A stretch of DNA of 64,000 nt, taken from Macrostomum hystrix. Lineage: Eukaryota > Platyhelminthes > Macrostomidae. This document shows positions 10,794 through 22,612 of this stretch, piece by piece (within the stretch, counting starts at the first letter, position 1; each line of letters opens with the position of its first letter). The translations under genes were made by a program, and so were the position numbers. Below the pieces are notes generated by a model. It did not search any database. It had not been told where the DNA came from and saw only the letters and a list, made by a program, of their open reading frames with translations. Where the stretch lies: the NCBI GenBank assembly GCA_950097015.1, contig CATNEN010000031.1, forward strand, positions 3,350,001 to 3,414,000, written 5' to 3'.

Positions 10794-13041
10794 ATGAGCA
10801 GTTTATTCCAAAGAAACACCATGCCACACTCTACAGAGGCAGGAGAGGAGAAAGTGCCATATCTGAAAGGCCGCATAACAAATGAGAAGCAGCGAATGGA
10901 CGATGGCAAAGAGGCTGAAATGTTTAAGGCGTTGCTTAGCAACAACATCGTAAGCGAAATCAAAAAAGAATCGACGGATGCACGGATAAGCGAAGACGAA
11001 ACTATTCAAGCTGACCAGGCGTTGCTTAGCAACCCAAATGACCTCGAAGGGAAGCCCTTCCAGAAAAATGAATCTGAATTTGACAAGGCGTTGCTAAGCA
11101 AAGGCGTCCTGGAAGGCGAACAGGCGGAGGCTGCCGAATCTCCAGCTGAGTCAGGGAAGGTCAGTGAACAATGCTATTATCTCAACAGTGTGAACATTCA
11201 TTATGCTCGCTTTGAAAGTTAACTAAAGTACAATGCACCATCTCAATCGCTGCTCAGTTCGCTGTTCTGCTGCGGCTGCACTGGCCTCTGTTAGTGCTAT
11301 TGTGGCTGACCCATGTGTGCATCGGCATGGCCAATGCGCTCCCTGGCAGCAGCCTGATGCAGCTGGCGCGGCAGGTTGGCGCAAGCGTCAGCGCTTTGGG
11401 CTTCTGGTTCACGGCCAAGTCCGCTGCCGCCTGCGTGCTAGCCCTCCTAACCGGCTTCCTGTTCAACCGGCTGCCAGAGCGAAGTCGGCTGGCAAGACCG
11501 GCTTTCTTGGCTACCGGAAATTTGCTCAGCGCCGGCGCCATGCTCGGAGCGTCTTTGGCGCACAGCTGCACCCTGGCTCTCTGCTTGGCTGGACTGTTGG
11601 GCGCCGGGCACGGAGCACTGGAGACAGGCAAGCTGGGATTGGCTGGGCCGCCTGATTGACTGGGCTTCCTGATTGGCTGGGCTTTCGATTGGCTGGGCGG
11701 CCTGATAGGCTTGACGTTTATTTTGCCTAGTATTGATTTTTAGTTGTAATATGCTGGACTTTAACATCCTTTACAAAGGATCGCTTTAATAAACATAAAT
11801 TTAGCTTTCTTGCTACAAGCTAGTTAACTTTGCTAGTCGATTTTAAATCTTGAGCCTCAAGCGAATCAAGGCCCTCCGCTTACCCCGCCCCTCGATCCGC
11901 AGCTAACGGCATCCTAGTCATTCGCCTCTTCGGCTCGCTGCAGTCGCGTCCGATCTTGCACTCGCTGCACTTCTGCACCGCCCTTGGCGGCCTCATTGCC
12001 CCGCTGTTGCTGCACCCGTTTCTAGCCAGAGTGGCTTCCGTCAACGCCACGATGGGGCAACAACAGGCCGACGATGACGGTGGGAGCTGCGGCGTCAATC
12101 GCTCCGCGCTGCTGCGCAACGATACGGCGACGATGCAGACGACAACAATGTCTGTCAGTCCTGCATCTGGCCCTATGCTGTTGGTTGCTCCCTACTCCGT
12201 GCTGGTTGCCCTGCAGGCCGCAGTCTCCGTCGGGCTGCTGCTGCTGGCAGCCCGTCAGCAACCAATGACTGTCGAGCTCCGCTCGTCTACGCCGCCAAGT
12301 ACACCGTCGAAGCTTGAGCTGAATCAGCGGCCGCTCTCCGTGTGTCGCCGGCGAGCTCTGGTCTGCCTGACTGTCGTCTTCTACTTCTCTGCCGTCGGCG
12401 GGGAGAACATCTTCTGGTCGTTCGCCAGCGCCTACGCCGCCTGCGCCCCGGCGCTCCGTTTGGACGCTCGCGGCGCCGCCGCCCTGCACGCTGCATTCTT
12501 CACCGGCTTCTTGATCGGCCGCGGCCTCGGCGTTGTTATCTCCCGCTGGGCCCAGCCAACCGGCATCATGCTGGCTCACCTGGCCTGCTGTCTGGCCGCT
12601 CTGCTCGCTCTCTGCCTGTCCGAGGCCGTCTGGCTCACCTTCGCCGGCACCGCCGCGTTCGGCCTCGCAGTCTCCGTGCTGTACGCGACAGGCGTCACCT
12701 GGCTGGAGCAGCAGCTGCCGGTGGCCGGGCCCGTGGCCTGCAGCTGGCTGATTGGAGGCCAGCTGGGTGTGTCTACACTGCCCGCCCTGGCCGGCCACCT
12801 GCTGGTGTCGCCCTCGGCTGGTCCGGCCGCGGTGATGCAACTGGCTCTGGGCGCTTTCGCAGCCGCCGCAGTCACCTTTCTGAGCATGCTGGCGCTGTCT
12901 GGCGATTGCGAGCGATTGCGCCGTGGAGTCTGCCTGCGGCACCCCGCCTGCGGTGGTGAACTGGCAGCCGCCTCCGACAGCGCCTCGGTGCGCAGCTCGC
13001 AAGGAGCCGGGACCGCGGCACTGGAGAAACCTGTTGCGTGA
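10794..13041 (+). CDS. MFSD4-like major facilitator transporter (3 exons)
   Basis: Exons 10794-11159, 11258-11627 and 11903-13041 join in frame to 624 residues. The ATG at 10794 follows an in-frame TAG. Exon 1 encodes a charged cytoplasmic tail with three ALLS(N/K) repeats at about 46, 76 and 99. Exons 2-3 give the transporter: multiple hydrophobic helices, the MFSD4-type signature GAGHGALETANG across the second junction, then VIRLFG and LHFCTALGGLIAPLL. A hydrophilic loop at about 265-300 precedes the C-terminal helical bundle. The family (MFSD4A/B, NAGLT1-like) includes proposed sodium-linked sugar transporters at the plasma membrane; the substrate here is unknown. Intron 2 begins GC (ACAG|GCAAGC), a GC-AG intron. 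A 17-bp minisatellite starts right after the stop. Confidence 0.85.
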
Positions 13042-13850
13042 GGGTGTCCATCGTAGTGAGGTGTCCTTTGGAGTGAGGAGTCCTTTTGGAGTGAGGTGTC
13101 CTTTGGAGTGAGGTGTCCTTTGGAGTGAGGTGTCCTTTGGAGTGAGGTGTCCTTTGGAGTGAGGTGTTTTTTGGTGTGAGGTGTGCTTTGGAGTGAGGTG
13201 TGCTTTGGAGTGAGGTGTCCATTGAAGTGAGGAGTCCTTTGGAGTGAGGAGTCCTTTTGGAGTGAGGTGTCCTTTGGAGTGAGGAGTCCTTTTGGAGTGA
13301 GGTGTCCTTTGGAGTGAGGTGTTTTTGGTGTGAGGTGTGCTTTAGAGTGAGGTGTGCTTTGGAGTGAGGTGTCCATTGAAGTGAGGAGTCCTTTGGAGTG
13401 AGGTGTCCATTGGAGTGAGGTGTCCTTTGGAGTGAGGTGTTTTTTGGTGTGAGGTGTCCATTGGAGTGAGGTGTCCATTGGAGTGAGGTGTGCTTTGGAG
13501 TGAGGTGTGCTTTGGAGTGAGGTGTCCATTGGAGTGAGGTGTGCTTTGGAGTGAGGTGTCCATTGGAGTGAGGTGTGCTTTGGAGTGAGGTGTCCATTGG
13601 AGTGAGGTGTGCTTTGGAGTGAGGTGTCCATTGGAGTGAGGTGTCCATTGGAGTGAGGTGTCCATTGGAGTGAGGTGTCCATTGGAGTGAGGTGTGCTTT
13701 GGAGTGAGGTGTGCTTTGGAGTGAGGTGTCCATTGGAGTGAGGTGTCCATTGGAGTGAGGTGTCCTTTGGAGTGAGGTGTCCATTGGAGTGAGGTGTCCA
13801 TTGGAGTGAGGTGTCCATTGGATTGAGGTGTCCATTGGAGAGAGGACATT
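13042..13850. repeat. Minisatellite, 17-bp unit, about 47 copies, in the 3' flank of the MFSD4-like gene
   Basis: Unit GAGGTGTCCATTGGAGT with TCCTTT, TGCTTT and GTTTTTTGGTGT variants. It begins within a few bases of the TGA, so any 3' UTR must contain or skip it. Antisense open frames of more than 300 codons across it are repeat artefacts. Confidence 0.96.
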
Positions 13851-14295
13851 TTGTAATAATATGTCTTTTGGAGTGAGGTGTGTTTAATGTACTTCAGACT
13901 AAATTTGATGTAGAGTGTGCATCCCAACTTAATCAAAACGTCTTAGAGAAAAATGAATAGTTTCGTTGATTAAATCGTGGTAATTCTAAAAATCCTCACT
14001 CTACTTTCAAGGTCTTTTGCGCATATCTTTTCTGAATGTAATTGAGTGAAAACTGCTTAATTTATTATTGTCTGATGTTTCGTTTCCACCTGCTGAGCTA
14101 ACTTGAGTCTTTCATATTCAAATATTTTCTTCTTTTATTCTTTTTAGAACCAAGCGCAACTGCAAAGCTGAAAAGTACTTCCCGATTAATCTGAATCGTA
14201 ACTTTCTACTGCAAGTAGTCAAGCTTTGCCGATTTAAAGATTAGCTCTGAATAGGACTTTGCTTTGTTTTTTTATTTAAGCAGTCCAAATGTTTC

Positions 14296-15460
14296 TCAAA
14301 GGACTGAGAATAGATGGGATAAGGGAAGAAAAGGACTGAGAATAGATGGGATAAGGGAAGAAAAGGACTGAGAATAGATGGGATAAGGGAAGAAAAGGAC
14401 TGAGAATAGATGGGATAAGGGAAGAAAAGGACTGAGAATAGATGGGATAAGGGAAGAAAAGGACTGAGAATAGATGGGATAAGGGAAGAAAAGGACTGAG
14501 AATAGATGGGATAAGGGAAGAAAAGGACTGAGAATAGATGGGATAAGGGAAGAAAAGGACTGAGAATAGATGGGATAAGGGAAGAAAAGGACTGAGAATA
14601 GATAAGATAAGGGAAGAAAAGGACTGAGAATAGATGGGATAAGGGAAGAAAAGGACTGAGAATAGATGGGATAAGGGAAGAAAAGGACTGAGAATAGATG
14701 AGATAAAGGGAAGAAAAGGACTGAGAATAGATGGGATAAGGGAAGAAAAGGACTGAGAATAGATGGGATAAGGGAAGAAAAGGACTGAGAATAGATGGGA
14801 TAAGGGAAGAAAAGGACTGAGAATAGATGGGATAAGGGAAGAAAAGGACTGAGAATAGATGGGATAAGGGAAGAAAAGGACTGAGAATAGATAAGATAAG
14901 GGAAGAAAAGGACTGAGAATAGATGGGATAAGGGAAGAAAAGGACTGAGAATAGATGGGATAAGGGAAGAAAAGGACTGAGAATAGATGGGATAAGGGAA
15001 GAAAAGGACTGAGAATAGATGGGATAAGGGAAGAAAAGGACTGAGAATAGATGGGATAAGGGAAGAAAAGGACTGAGAATAGATAAGATAAGGGAAGAAA
15101 AGGACTGAGAATAGATGAGATAAAGGAAGAAAAGGACTGAGAATAGATGAGATAAGGGAAGAAAAGGACTGAGAATAGATGGGATAAGGGAAGAAAAGGA
15201 CTGAGAATAGATGAGATAAAGGGAAGAAAAGGACTGAGAATAGATGGGATAAGGGAAGAAAGGACTGAGAATAGATGGGATATGGGAAGAAAAGGACTGA
15301 GAATAGTTGAGATAAGGGAAGAAAAGGACTGAGAATAGATGGGATATGGGAAGAAAAGGACTGAGAATAGTTGAGATAAGGGAAGAAAAGGACTGAGAAT
15401 AGATGGGATATGGGAAGAAAAGGACTGAGAATAGATGAGATAAGGGAAGAAAAGGACTGA
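14296..15460. repeat. Large minisatellite, 32-bp unit, about 36 copies
   Basis: The unit contains GGACTGAGAATAGATGGGAT and AAGGGAAGAAAA. It is nearly perfect in the first two thirds. Later units vary (GATGAGATAAAG, GTTGAGATAAGG, GGATATGGG). Low divergence suggests recent expansion. Confidence 0.97.
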
Positions 15461-16731
15461 GAGTTCTTTATCTTGTTGATGATATTGAAGAAGACAAAGA
15501 CTGATAATTCATGATACTAGGAGGACCGGGTAAAGAAGGGAATATAGCAATGGCTTGAATTTTTATAGTAAACAATGTAAAGCAAGTAAGACAAAGCTTG
15601 TGAGTTCGTCACCCAATTGAGAGTTGAGTAGCATTTTGGGTTCCCTTTGACAAAATGTATAAAGGTCACCGTAGTAACGCAACAACAAAAGAAGGCTGAA
15701 TATCTAAGTCGATATTTTCTCAATTCAGAGTTAGATTATTGACATGACCGAAAATTGGGACAAATCAAATTTTATGCCACTAAGTTGGCCTGACTCGAGT
15801 TTTGTTGAAACTTCCAGCAAGAACTACAGTCATATATACCATATGCTAGCCTATACAGGCTGTCACTTCCGCAAACTAACACCAAGACTTCTCATTTATT
15901 GGCATTAGCAACAGCAGCAGCAGCAGCAGATTGGTGGAACACGTGCCAAGCATTGCTGCAGAGCGGAGGCAGGGTGGGTCGGCATTGTCCAAGTCTGGAT
16001 AGGATTTTTGTCGATCTCGTATCGATTTTAAACGCTATACGCAGTTGAGGACCAGGTGTATGCGTCCCCAGGGCTGCCTGCCAGGGGATACGGCAAAGGC
16101 TATGTGGCCTCTGCTATCTGGCTTCTGTATCTGCTTCGTACTATGGACATTTCTGTTGAAATAATAGATTCTAGGATTTGGGTACACCAATTTTTACATA
16201 CATTTTCTCTATGCTAATCTAGTAATGCTCTCATAATCTCGTTTTATTTCTCAATGGCAAGCAAAAAAATAAGTTTACTTTAATTCTTTAATAGACAGAA
16301 AGAATTTTTATCATAAGTTTTCATCGAGCATAAAACTGGTTCAATGACTTAATTTAGGGTATTTAATACTCTTAGACGAGTTATGGTAAAGCAATAAAAA
16401 CGATTAATTGTGGAGTACTGGGCAGGTGCTGATAACATACATGCGTAATTAAGATAGCGCGATAGTCGATCATGCTAATTTGATTGGGTCTCATTAACAG
16501 GTCAAAGCAGTTAGCCTCTGTAACATAATAATAAGTCAAGGAAATGTGTTTGCTCTTTCTGTCTGCTTACTAGAAAGCATTTTTACAGTTGAACGACCAA
16601 CAGAGTTATCGCACCTATTTAAACTGAACGCTGAAAGCTATTCTATTCTATCTATCTTGAAAACTAGAACAACAAATCTCCCACCTGCAGGGGAGGAGCT
16701 GGGCCCAGTCTAATTAGGGGATAAGAGGCAG
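15461..16731. other. No gene seen; 3' flank of the EF-hand gene
   Basis: AT-rich sequence with a short (CAG)n run at about 15908-15929. No convincing coding frame on either strand. Confidence 0.4.
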
Positions 16732-17670
16732 TCAGTCGTCGCCGAGGCCTCTGTCGTAAGCCTCCTGCTCCTCGGCCATTCGCTTGTGCTGCAAGAGAAT
16801 CATCTTCAGCTCGTCCTTGCCAATACCGCCGTCCTTGTCTGTGTCCCACTGCTCCATGATCACCTCCTTGAAGAACTTCATCTTCTGGTCATCAAACTCT
16901 TCGCCAGTGAGCTCCAGGAGGTCCTTGAGGAAGCCTTCCAGCTCATCGCCCTCGATCTTGCCACTCTTATCGGTGTCGTACTTGCGAAAGATTTTTTCAA
17001 TCTCGTAGGTGGACAGCCGGGCCGCATTCTTGAGCAGCGGCCTGCTCAGGTAGTTGTCCTTCACTGGCAGCAGCTTAGCCATCTCGCTGAGCTGCAGCTG
17101 GCCGTCTCCGTTCTTGTCGAACAGTTTCAGGATGGCGTCGGCGTACTCCGATAGTTTCTCTTCGCTCACCGAGGCCTCCTGGTGGCGCTCCTGCAGCAGG
17201 TAGCGCAGGAACTCCCTGAGCTCCTCCTTGTCAATCTGGCCCGAGTTGTCCTTGTCGAACTGCTTCCAGATGCGCATGAACTCCACACTGGACTCAAGCG
17301 GATTGTCCCGCCTGAACAGCAGCAGGAAGCTCTGGTCAGTCGGCAGCATCTGGGCCAGCTCGCCTATCTCGATGCGATTGTCTTCATTCTCATCGTAGGC
17401 CAGCATGAACTCCTCCTTCAGCTCCTTCAGCGCGCTGTCCGAGATCACCTCCTGACCAATCTGGTCCGGTATGATGGACGTCACGAACTCTTTGAGGAAG
17501 CCATCCAGCTCCTCATCCTCGATATAGCCGCTGCCATCCTTGTCATAGTGATTCCACACCTCAAGGAACTGCGCCGCGGTGAAGTTCTTGAAGGAGCGAG
17601 TGTCCTTGTCGCGAAATTTCTGCAAGAAGTTCTCATTTGACATTGTTGCGCGCCGGTCTGCTGTCGGCAA
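16732..17670 (-). CDS. Six-EF-hand calcium-binding protein (calbindin-32/calretinin/secretagogin family)
   Basis: Intronless 312-residue frame with six EF-hand loops at about 43-54 (DKDGSGYIEDEE), 93-104 (DENEDNRIEIGE), 139-150 (DKDNSGQIDKEE), 185-196 (DKNGDGQLQLSE), 232-243 (DTDKSGKIEGDE) and 276-287 (DTDKDGGIGKDE). All six keep acidic residues at positions 1 and 12. Loop 2 has Asn instead of the usual Gly at position 6 and may bind calcium less well. Length and six-hand layout match Drosophila Cbp53E/calbindin-32 and vertebrate calretinin: cytosolic calcium buffers and sensors, often neuronal. The second Met (residue 10, 17643) is an equally good start, giving 303 residues. Lack of introns is unusual for this family and could mean a retrocopy, but the frame is intact. 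Confidence 0.93.
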   Translation of the reverse strand: MPTADRRATMSNENFLQKFRDKDTRSFKNFTAAQFLEVWNHYDKDGSGYIEDEELDGFLKEFVTSIIPDQIGQEVISDSALKELKEEFMLAYDENEDNRIEIGELAQMLPTDQSFLLLFRRDNPLESSVEFMRIWKQFDKDNSGQIDKEELREFLRYLLQERHQEASVSEEKLSEYADAILKLFDKNGDGQLQLSEMAKLLPVKDNYLSRPLLKNAARLSTYEIEKIFRKYDTDKSGKIEGDELEGFLKDLLELTGEEFDDQKMKFFKEVIMEQWDTDKDGGIGKDELKMILLQHKRMAEEQEAYDRGLGDD

Positions 17671-18854
17671 TGATTTTTTTTTTTCAGAATGGAATTCCTC
17701 CAGAATGGGATTGCTGTGAGCACGGCGCGTGAGACCCTGGCGGCTTTATTTGTCTCGGAGCGCGGCCGGAATGAGATTTTTTTAGAAAGGCGGACCGACA
17801 GTCCCTACCAGACGGCGGAGGGTCCCTAGCTTTCTAGTACGCTCTGGAGATCGATTTTATTGCCAATAAGCGACTCCCCCCCGACGGCCCAATCGTCTCG
17901 AGGCTTTATAAAATTTTCTTTTCCTCTTCCTCTTTCAGTCTTTCTTCCCCAGTGTCTGCTAGACCTGGACACTCCCTGCACCTTGGTGTGCCGAAGAAAT
18001 TGAATTTCCCGAATTGGCTATTGTATTGGCTCCTGTGAGCAGAGCTGAAAACTTTCAAACTGCCTTCCACCTACTAGTCAAGGAATTTTCGCATAGCTTT
18101 GCTATTATTCAACTAAAACTAGACAGTCAAAGCCAGTCGATAATTTTTTTGTTTCTAATGCCAAAGCAGTGACGGCGACCCCGGGACGCACCGAACAAAT
18201 TTGCCTTTATAGGTTTGGAAGATTTTTTCAACTGGAGCTTTTAGAAATCATAGAGCTTGACTGGTACAGGGGTAGTGCGGGGAGACAAGCTGATCAAATA
18301 TTGCCGGTATTCTCTCTACCTAATCTAAAGTACCAGAGGCTAAAGGCTTTAATCTTTAGCAACCGCTCTGCATTAACTTAAGTCGTAAAGCCTCGACAAT
18401 TTTCCGAGAATGGCATTGAAACAGCCCTCCAGGTCCACGTAGCGCTGGCACGGCTGTGAATCAATTACAAAACAGATGAACTGCACTTGACGCATTTTTT
18501 TATCAAATAAGGACTGAATGCATAGTGCAAGATTTTGTATTATATATAATATAAATTACTCATTCAAATTAACAATAAGCATGACGATACACAAAGATAA
18601 TAAAGTACCATCAAGTATAATAGCCGGAGATTCTAGTGGGTAAGAATGACAGATTTAATTAAGTCTACAATCCAAAATTGCCTTTATATGCTTTATATGA
18701 TGATTTATGGCCAATTTTCAAAATGCTGCCATTAATTGTTTATACTTGCATATAGAGGCCTCTATAGTTCCTTCACTGGGTTGCTCAAAATTTATTTCTC
18801 TTTACGATAAGTGAACAGCTTCAGTTGCAGCTACGTTGTATGTATGTTTCAGCT
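17671..18854. other. 5' flank of the EF-hand gene; no other gene seen
   Basis: Contains a TATAAA-like motif readable on both strands near 17907-17915, about 260 bp upstream of the EF-hand start, and pyrimidine-rich sequence at 17920-17955. No conserved coding frame. Confidence 0.35.
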
Positions 18855-19205
18855 ATAACTACTTGTGGTCCTTGGGATGGAGCATGGCTGAGCACACCAT
18901 TCGGCTATCACTACTTGTGGTCCTTGGGATGGAGCATGGCTGAGCACAGCATTCGGCTATAACTACTTGTGGTCCTTGGGATGGAGCATGGCTGAGCACA
19001 CCATTCGGCTATAACTACTAGTGGTCCTTGGGATGGAGCATGGCTGAGCACACCACTCGGCTATCACTACTTGTGGTCCTTGGGATGGAGCATGGCTGAG
19101 CACATCGTTCGGCTGTATCTGCTAGTGATCGTTGGGATGGAGCATGGCTGAGCACACCATTCGGCTATAACTACTTGTGGTCCTTGGGATAGAGCATGGC
19201 TGAGC
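18855..19205. repeat. Minisatellite, ~52 bp unit, about 7 copies
   Basis: The unit contains GGTCCTTGGGATGGAGCATG and GCTGAGCACACCATTCGGC. The GAGCACACC motif continues as scattered remnants to about 19415. Confidence 0.93.
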
Positions 19206-19419
19206 ACACCATCGTATTGAGCGTGGTTGAGCCCAAGCTGAGCTACGAAAGGGAGTGTTGAGCACACCTGTTGAGCAGATTGAACATCACTGAGCAAATC
19301 CGAGGGCTTGAGCACACCTGTGGATTTAACATAGTTGAGCATACCTGATGAATGAGAACAATGTCTGTAGCATTGTTGATCACTCCGGAGGTCTGGGAAA
19401 TTTTTAAGCACACCTGAGA

Positions 19420-21338
19420 GATATTACATCTTTGAGGCTATAATCGACGCTGGAGTTGTCCTTGCCATATTACTATAATTTGAGGAGAGCAAAAAGGCAA
19501 AATGAATAGACATTTCTACTAGACTTATTGCCCCTCGGGCTGATCACAGCTGGGAAAAGAATTTTCCGGATTATACGGTTGACATTCGCTCACGCCTTCT
19601 CCATTCCTGTTATCGTGTCTATTGATTTATCAGGTCCCAAGGCGCAGCGCGTCCGCATGCAGATTGATAATACTTCATTCGCTGCTGAGCTGCAGAAGTA
19701 GACGTGAAGGGGCAACCGATCGAATTCGCCCGAGAAAATCCACTTATACTTCCACTCATCCATGCAGGGTCACCAAACTTCTTTTTTCTGATTAATCTTC
19801 TCGACAGTGTATTACCTTGACACTTGTATTGAACTGGTTTGCATACAGCATCAGCGAGACTGAGGGAGAACAGACGAAAAATGCGACAAGAAAGTGACAA
19901 CTTCTTCTCTGGTGCTGCTACTCGATAAAATATTCAATTCCCTTGGCGAAGAGACGATCCCTCGGATCAGTATTACAGCAGCCTGGGGATACATGTAGAT
20001 CGAGTGATCGTAAAATATGTAAGTCGAGGAGGAAGAAGACGAGCTTAATTGGAATAAAAATTCAGGCTGATAAGATGTCTGTTGTTGATCAATTCAGCTA
20101 GAACTGCGAAAACTGCGCTTTTCTATTTCTGTTGGGAATCCATTACAAAGCCGCAATGCCAGACAGTAATGTGACCAGAATAAAGCAAAAGTTTTTCGAT
20201 CCCAATTTCAATCAATTGAGATCTGCATCATTATTCATTTATAGGACCATTGAAATATGCAGTCCCCTTATACCACTATACTTTTGGCCTCTTAGAGGTT
20301 CTGATCCAATTAATTTAAGTGCTCGAGTAAAATAAGGCTGTTTTATAAGAACTTTACATGTGTGATTTGCATTGTGAGAGAGCTTCGGCTCGTGCAGTAT
20401 TTTAATTGTGCACATTTCCAAAATGCTATTGTGCAAAAAAACAAATTTTCTTTTTTGAAAATAATTTATAAGCGTCAGTAAGTAAAATACAAATACTTTT
20501 GCATCGCAAAAATAAGCTATTGATATAACGCAGCAATATAATCTGGATCTGGAATAATCTAGAGCACGGAAATGTATTTTTTTTCGTTCAAATTTTTGTC
20601 AAGGAACAAAATAATATATTACGCTCTTTTTGCGGAATTACATTTACGGTCCTTATTACTAATTATATTATTATTAATTATGCGGCAGATATTATTTATA
20701 TCTGCCACAAAAGAATAACCTTTTTGTCAGTGTTCGTTATAATTTATAGCAGTTCTACATGGCTATGCATAAATATGTAAAATAATAAATGTTTAGCTTC
20801 TAGAAAAATTACATATCTTTGACTTTGGACAGCCCACGGAATATTGTGATACCAATATTACTGTTATTTACCTAAGTAGGTAATATATTTTAAAACTTGT
20901 CCAATTTGTATAATTTTATAATTAAAAAATCTAACAATTATTATAATAATAGTTAGACAATGGTAATTTGATTTTGGCATGGCTTAAATTATCTAATTAA
21001 TACTTATAAAAAGGCATGAAAAGTTGGTGGCAGAAGACAACTATGTGGTGTGGCTGCTGTAGTTTGCATTTACAATCAAATTTTAAGTGCCCTAAAGTTG
21101 AGATTTTGTTTAATTATGAAGACAAATGAGAGAACCAACATAGATTAGGCCTAGTTTATTGCCAATGCATTTTGACCAAAGCAATCATTGTCAGGGCTTG
21201 CATAGAAAGAAAATTGCTTCAAAGAAAATATTGAAAATGTCTTTGAACATTTGTTTTACTGCAGTCCAAGTGTCAAGTTGATGGAATCAATGAATTGCAG
21301 AATTTAGATTTCTTATTGTTAAGAATTTTGCACTTGTC

Positions 21339-21372
<34 letters not shown>

Positions 21373-21649
21373 AATTGTTGCTATCAATTTGTTTAAAAAA
21401 TAGATAAAGGAGCTTAATCAGTAGGCCTAGCATCAAAAGGATAGACAAAACTTTGCCTGTATCATCTATTAAAATGTCAATCTGTGGGCAAAAGGCAACT
21501 TCAATCTATAATGTAATTTTTGATGATAAAAGGTCAAATGTATATCGATAACTAATATAGTGGCATAGAAAACTAAAATTGTGAGAATAAAAGTGTAATT
21601 ATTTCTTATTTCTTGCTTTGCTTAGCTACAGTGAAGAAACTCAAGGGAA
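19420..21649. other. Gene-poor AT-rich stretch
   Basis: No conserved frame on either strand. Includes an (AT)n microsatellite at about 21341-21368. A possible ATG|GTAATT micro-exon donor at 20960 could supply the start of the downstream dynein gene but is unproven. Confidence 0.4.
21341..21368. repeat. (AT)n microsatellite
   Basis: About 14 AT dinucleotides. Confidence 0.95.
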
Positions 21650-21866
21650 TAACTGGAGGTCGTAGCAGTTATATCTTTTGAATAAAAAGTCGAGAGTTCG
21701 AATCTCAACATTGTGTAACGATTCATTATCATTGAGCAAAACACCTGATTCCACATTGCTTTAGTTTACCACCTGGCTAGTATGGGTGGATATTCGGGCG
21801 GGTGTCATTCGCCCAGTCCATGGACTGAACAGTTGAACACAGCATTTTGACACTCTGTGTGATTAC
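21650..21866 (+). mobile_element. SINE family 2, diverged copy
   Basis: Diverged tRNA-like head (GAGAGTTCGAATCTC, B-box like), then the family body ending in CCCAGTCCATGGACTGAACA, shared with the copies at 23450 and 41830. It ends about 40 bp before the dynein exon acceptor. Confidence 0.7.
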
Positions 21867-21909
21867 AGCAATTTGAGTTGTACTCAATGGGCTCTCCTCT
21901 GAATTCCAG

Positions 21910-22206
21910 GCCGAAGTCGAGGAAACCTTCAAGCGCATCCTGGCGCACAAGGGTGTGGTTGGCGTCATCATTGTCAACTTCGATGGCATCCCAATACGCA
22001 GCTCCCTCGCTGACAGCAGCCTCACGGTGCAGTACTGCGCCCTCATTCAGCAGCTGGCGCAGAAGGCTCGCTCGGCCATTCGCGATCTGGACGCTGGCAA
22101 TGACCTCACCTTCCTGAGGGTCCGATCCAAGAAAAATGAGATCATGGTTGCGCCAGACAAAGACTATCTGCTTGTTGTTGTACAAGAGCCGTGCGACCAG
22201 CATTGA
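21910..22206 (+). CDS. DYNLRB: Dynein light chain roadblock-type (start codon not in this exon)
   Basis: Ninety-eight codons from an AG acceptor at 21908-21909 to TGA, beginning [10 protein letters not shown] exactly where human DYNLRB1 has MAEVEETLKRL, so only the initiator Met is missing. The rest follows the family: [41 protein letters not shown]. Roadblock/LC7 subunits dimerise and bind dynein intermediate chain in the cytoplasmic dynein complex. The exon starts in phase 0 right after the splice site. Either a tiny upstream exon ends in ATG (one candidate at 20960), or the AUG comes from a trans-spliced leader, as known for some flatworm mRNAs. No stop or frameshift interrupts it. Confidence 0.93.
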   Translation, partial: AEVEETFKRILAHKGVVGVIIVNFDGIPIRSSLADSSLTVQYCALIQQLAQKARSAIRDLDAGNDLTFLRVRSKKNEIMVAPDKDYLLVVVQEPCDQH

Positions 22207-22315
22207 AAATTTTATCGTAACTGGCCATAGTTTTTCACTAAGGCCAGTGAAGTGCGTAGGACGTACGAGCTAGGTGGATGATCTACACTCGCATGCAATT
22301 TTACCCGCTGTGTTT

Positions 22316-22612
22316 CTAAAAAATCACTACCTGAACTCTCCATGGCCAATCAAATTGGCTCGATGATAGTCGAGGCTTGTTTAATATTGGATTCCCCACA
22401 AGCTTTTCTAAAAATAGCACTAGCTGAACTCTCCTTGGCCAATCAAATTGGCTCGATGATAGTCGAGGCTTGTTTAATATTGGATTCCCCATGCACAAGC
22501 TTTTCTAAAAATAGCTCTACCTGAACTCTCCTTGGCCAATCAAATTGGCTTGATGCTTGTCGAGGCTTGTTTAATATAGGATTCCCCACAAGTTTTTCTA
22601 AAAATAGCACCT
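22316..22612. repeat. Three-copy tandem repeat, ~95 bp unit
   Basis: Each unit carries GGCCAATCAAATTGGCT (a near-palindrome), GTCGAGGCTTGTTTAATA and TCTAAAAATAGC. It lies 110 bp past the dynein stop, probably in the 3' flank. Confidence 0.9.

Noticed and set aside
12576-13936. Long minus-strand open frames (over 350 codons) antisense to the MFSD4-like gene
   Set aside because: They are made by the 17-bp array (products of repeated HLTPKDTSLQ-type words) plus antisense of a real exon. No protein-like composition.
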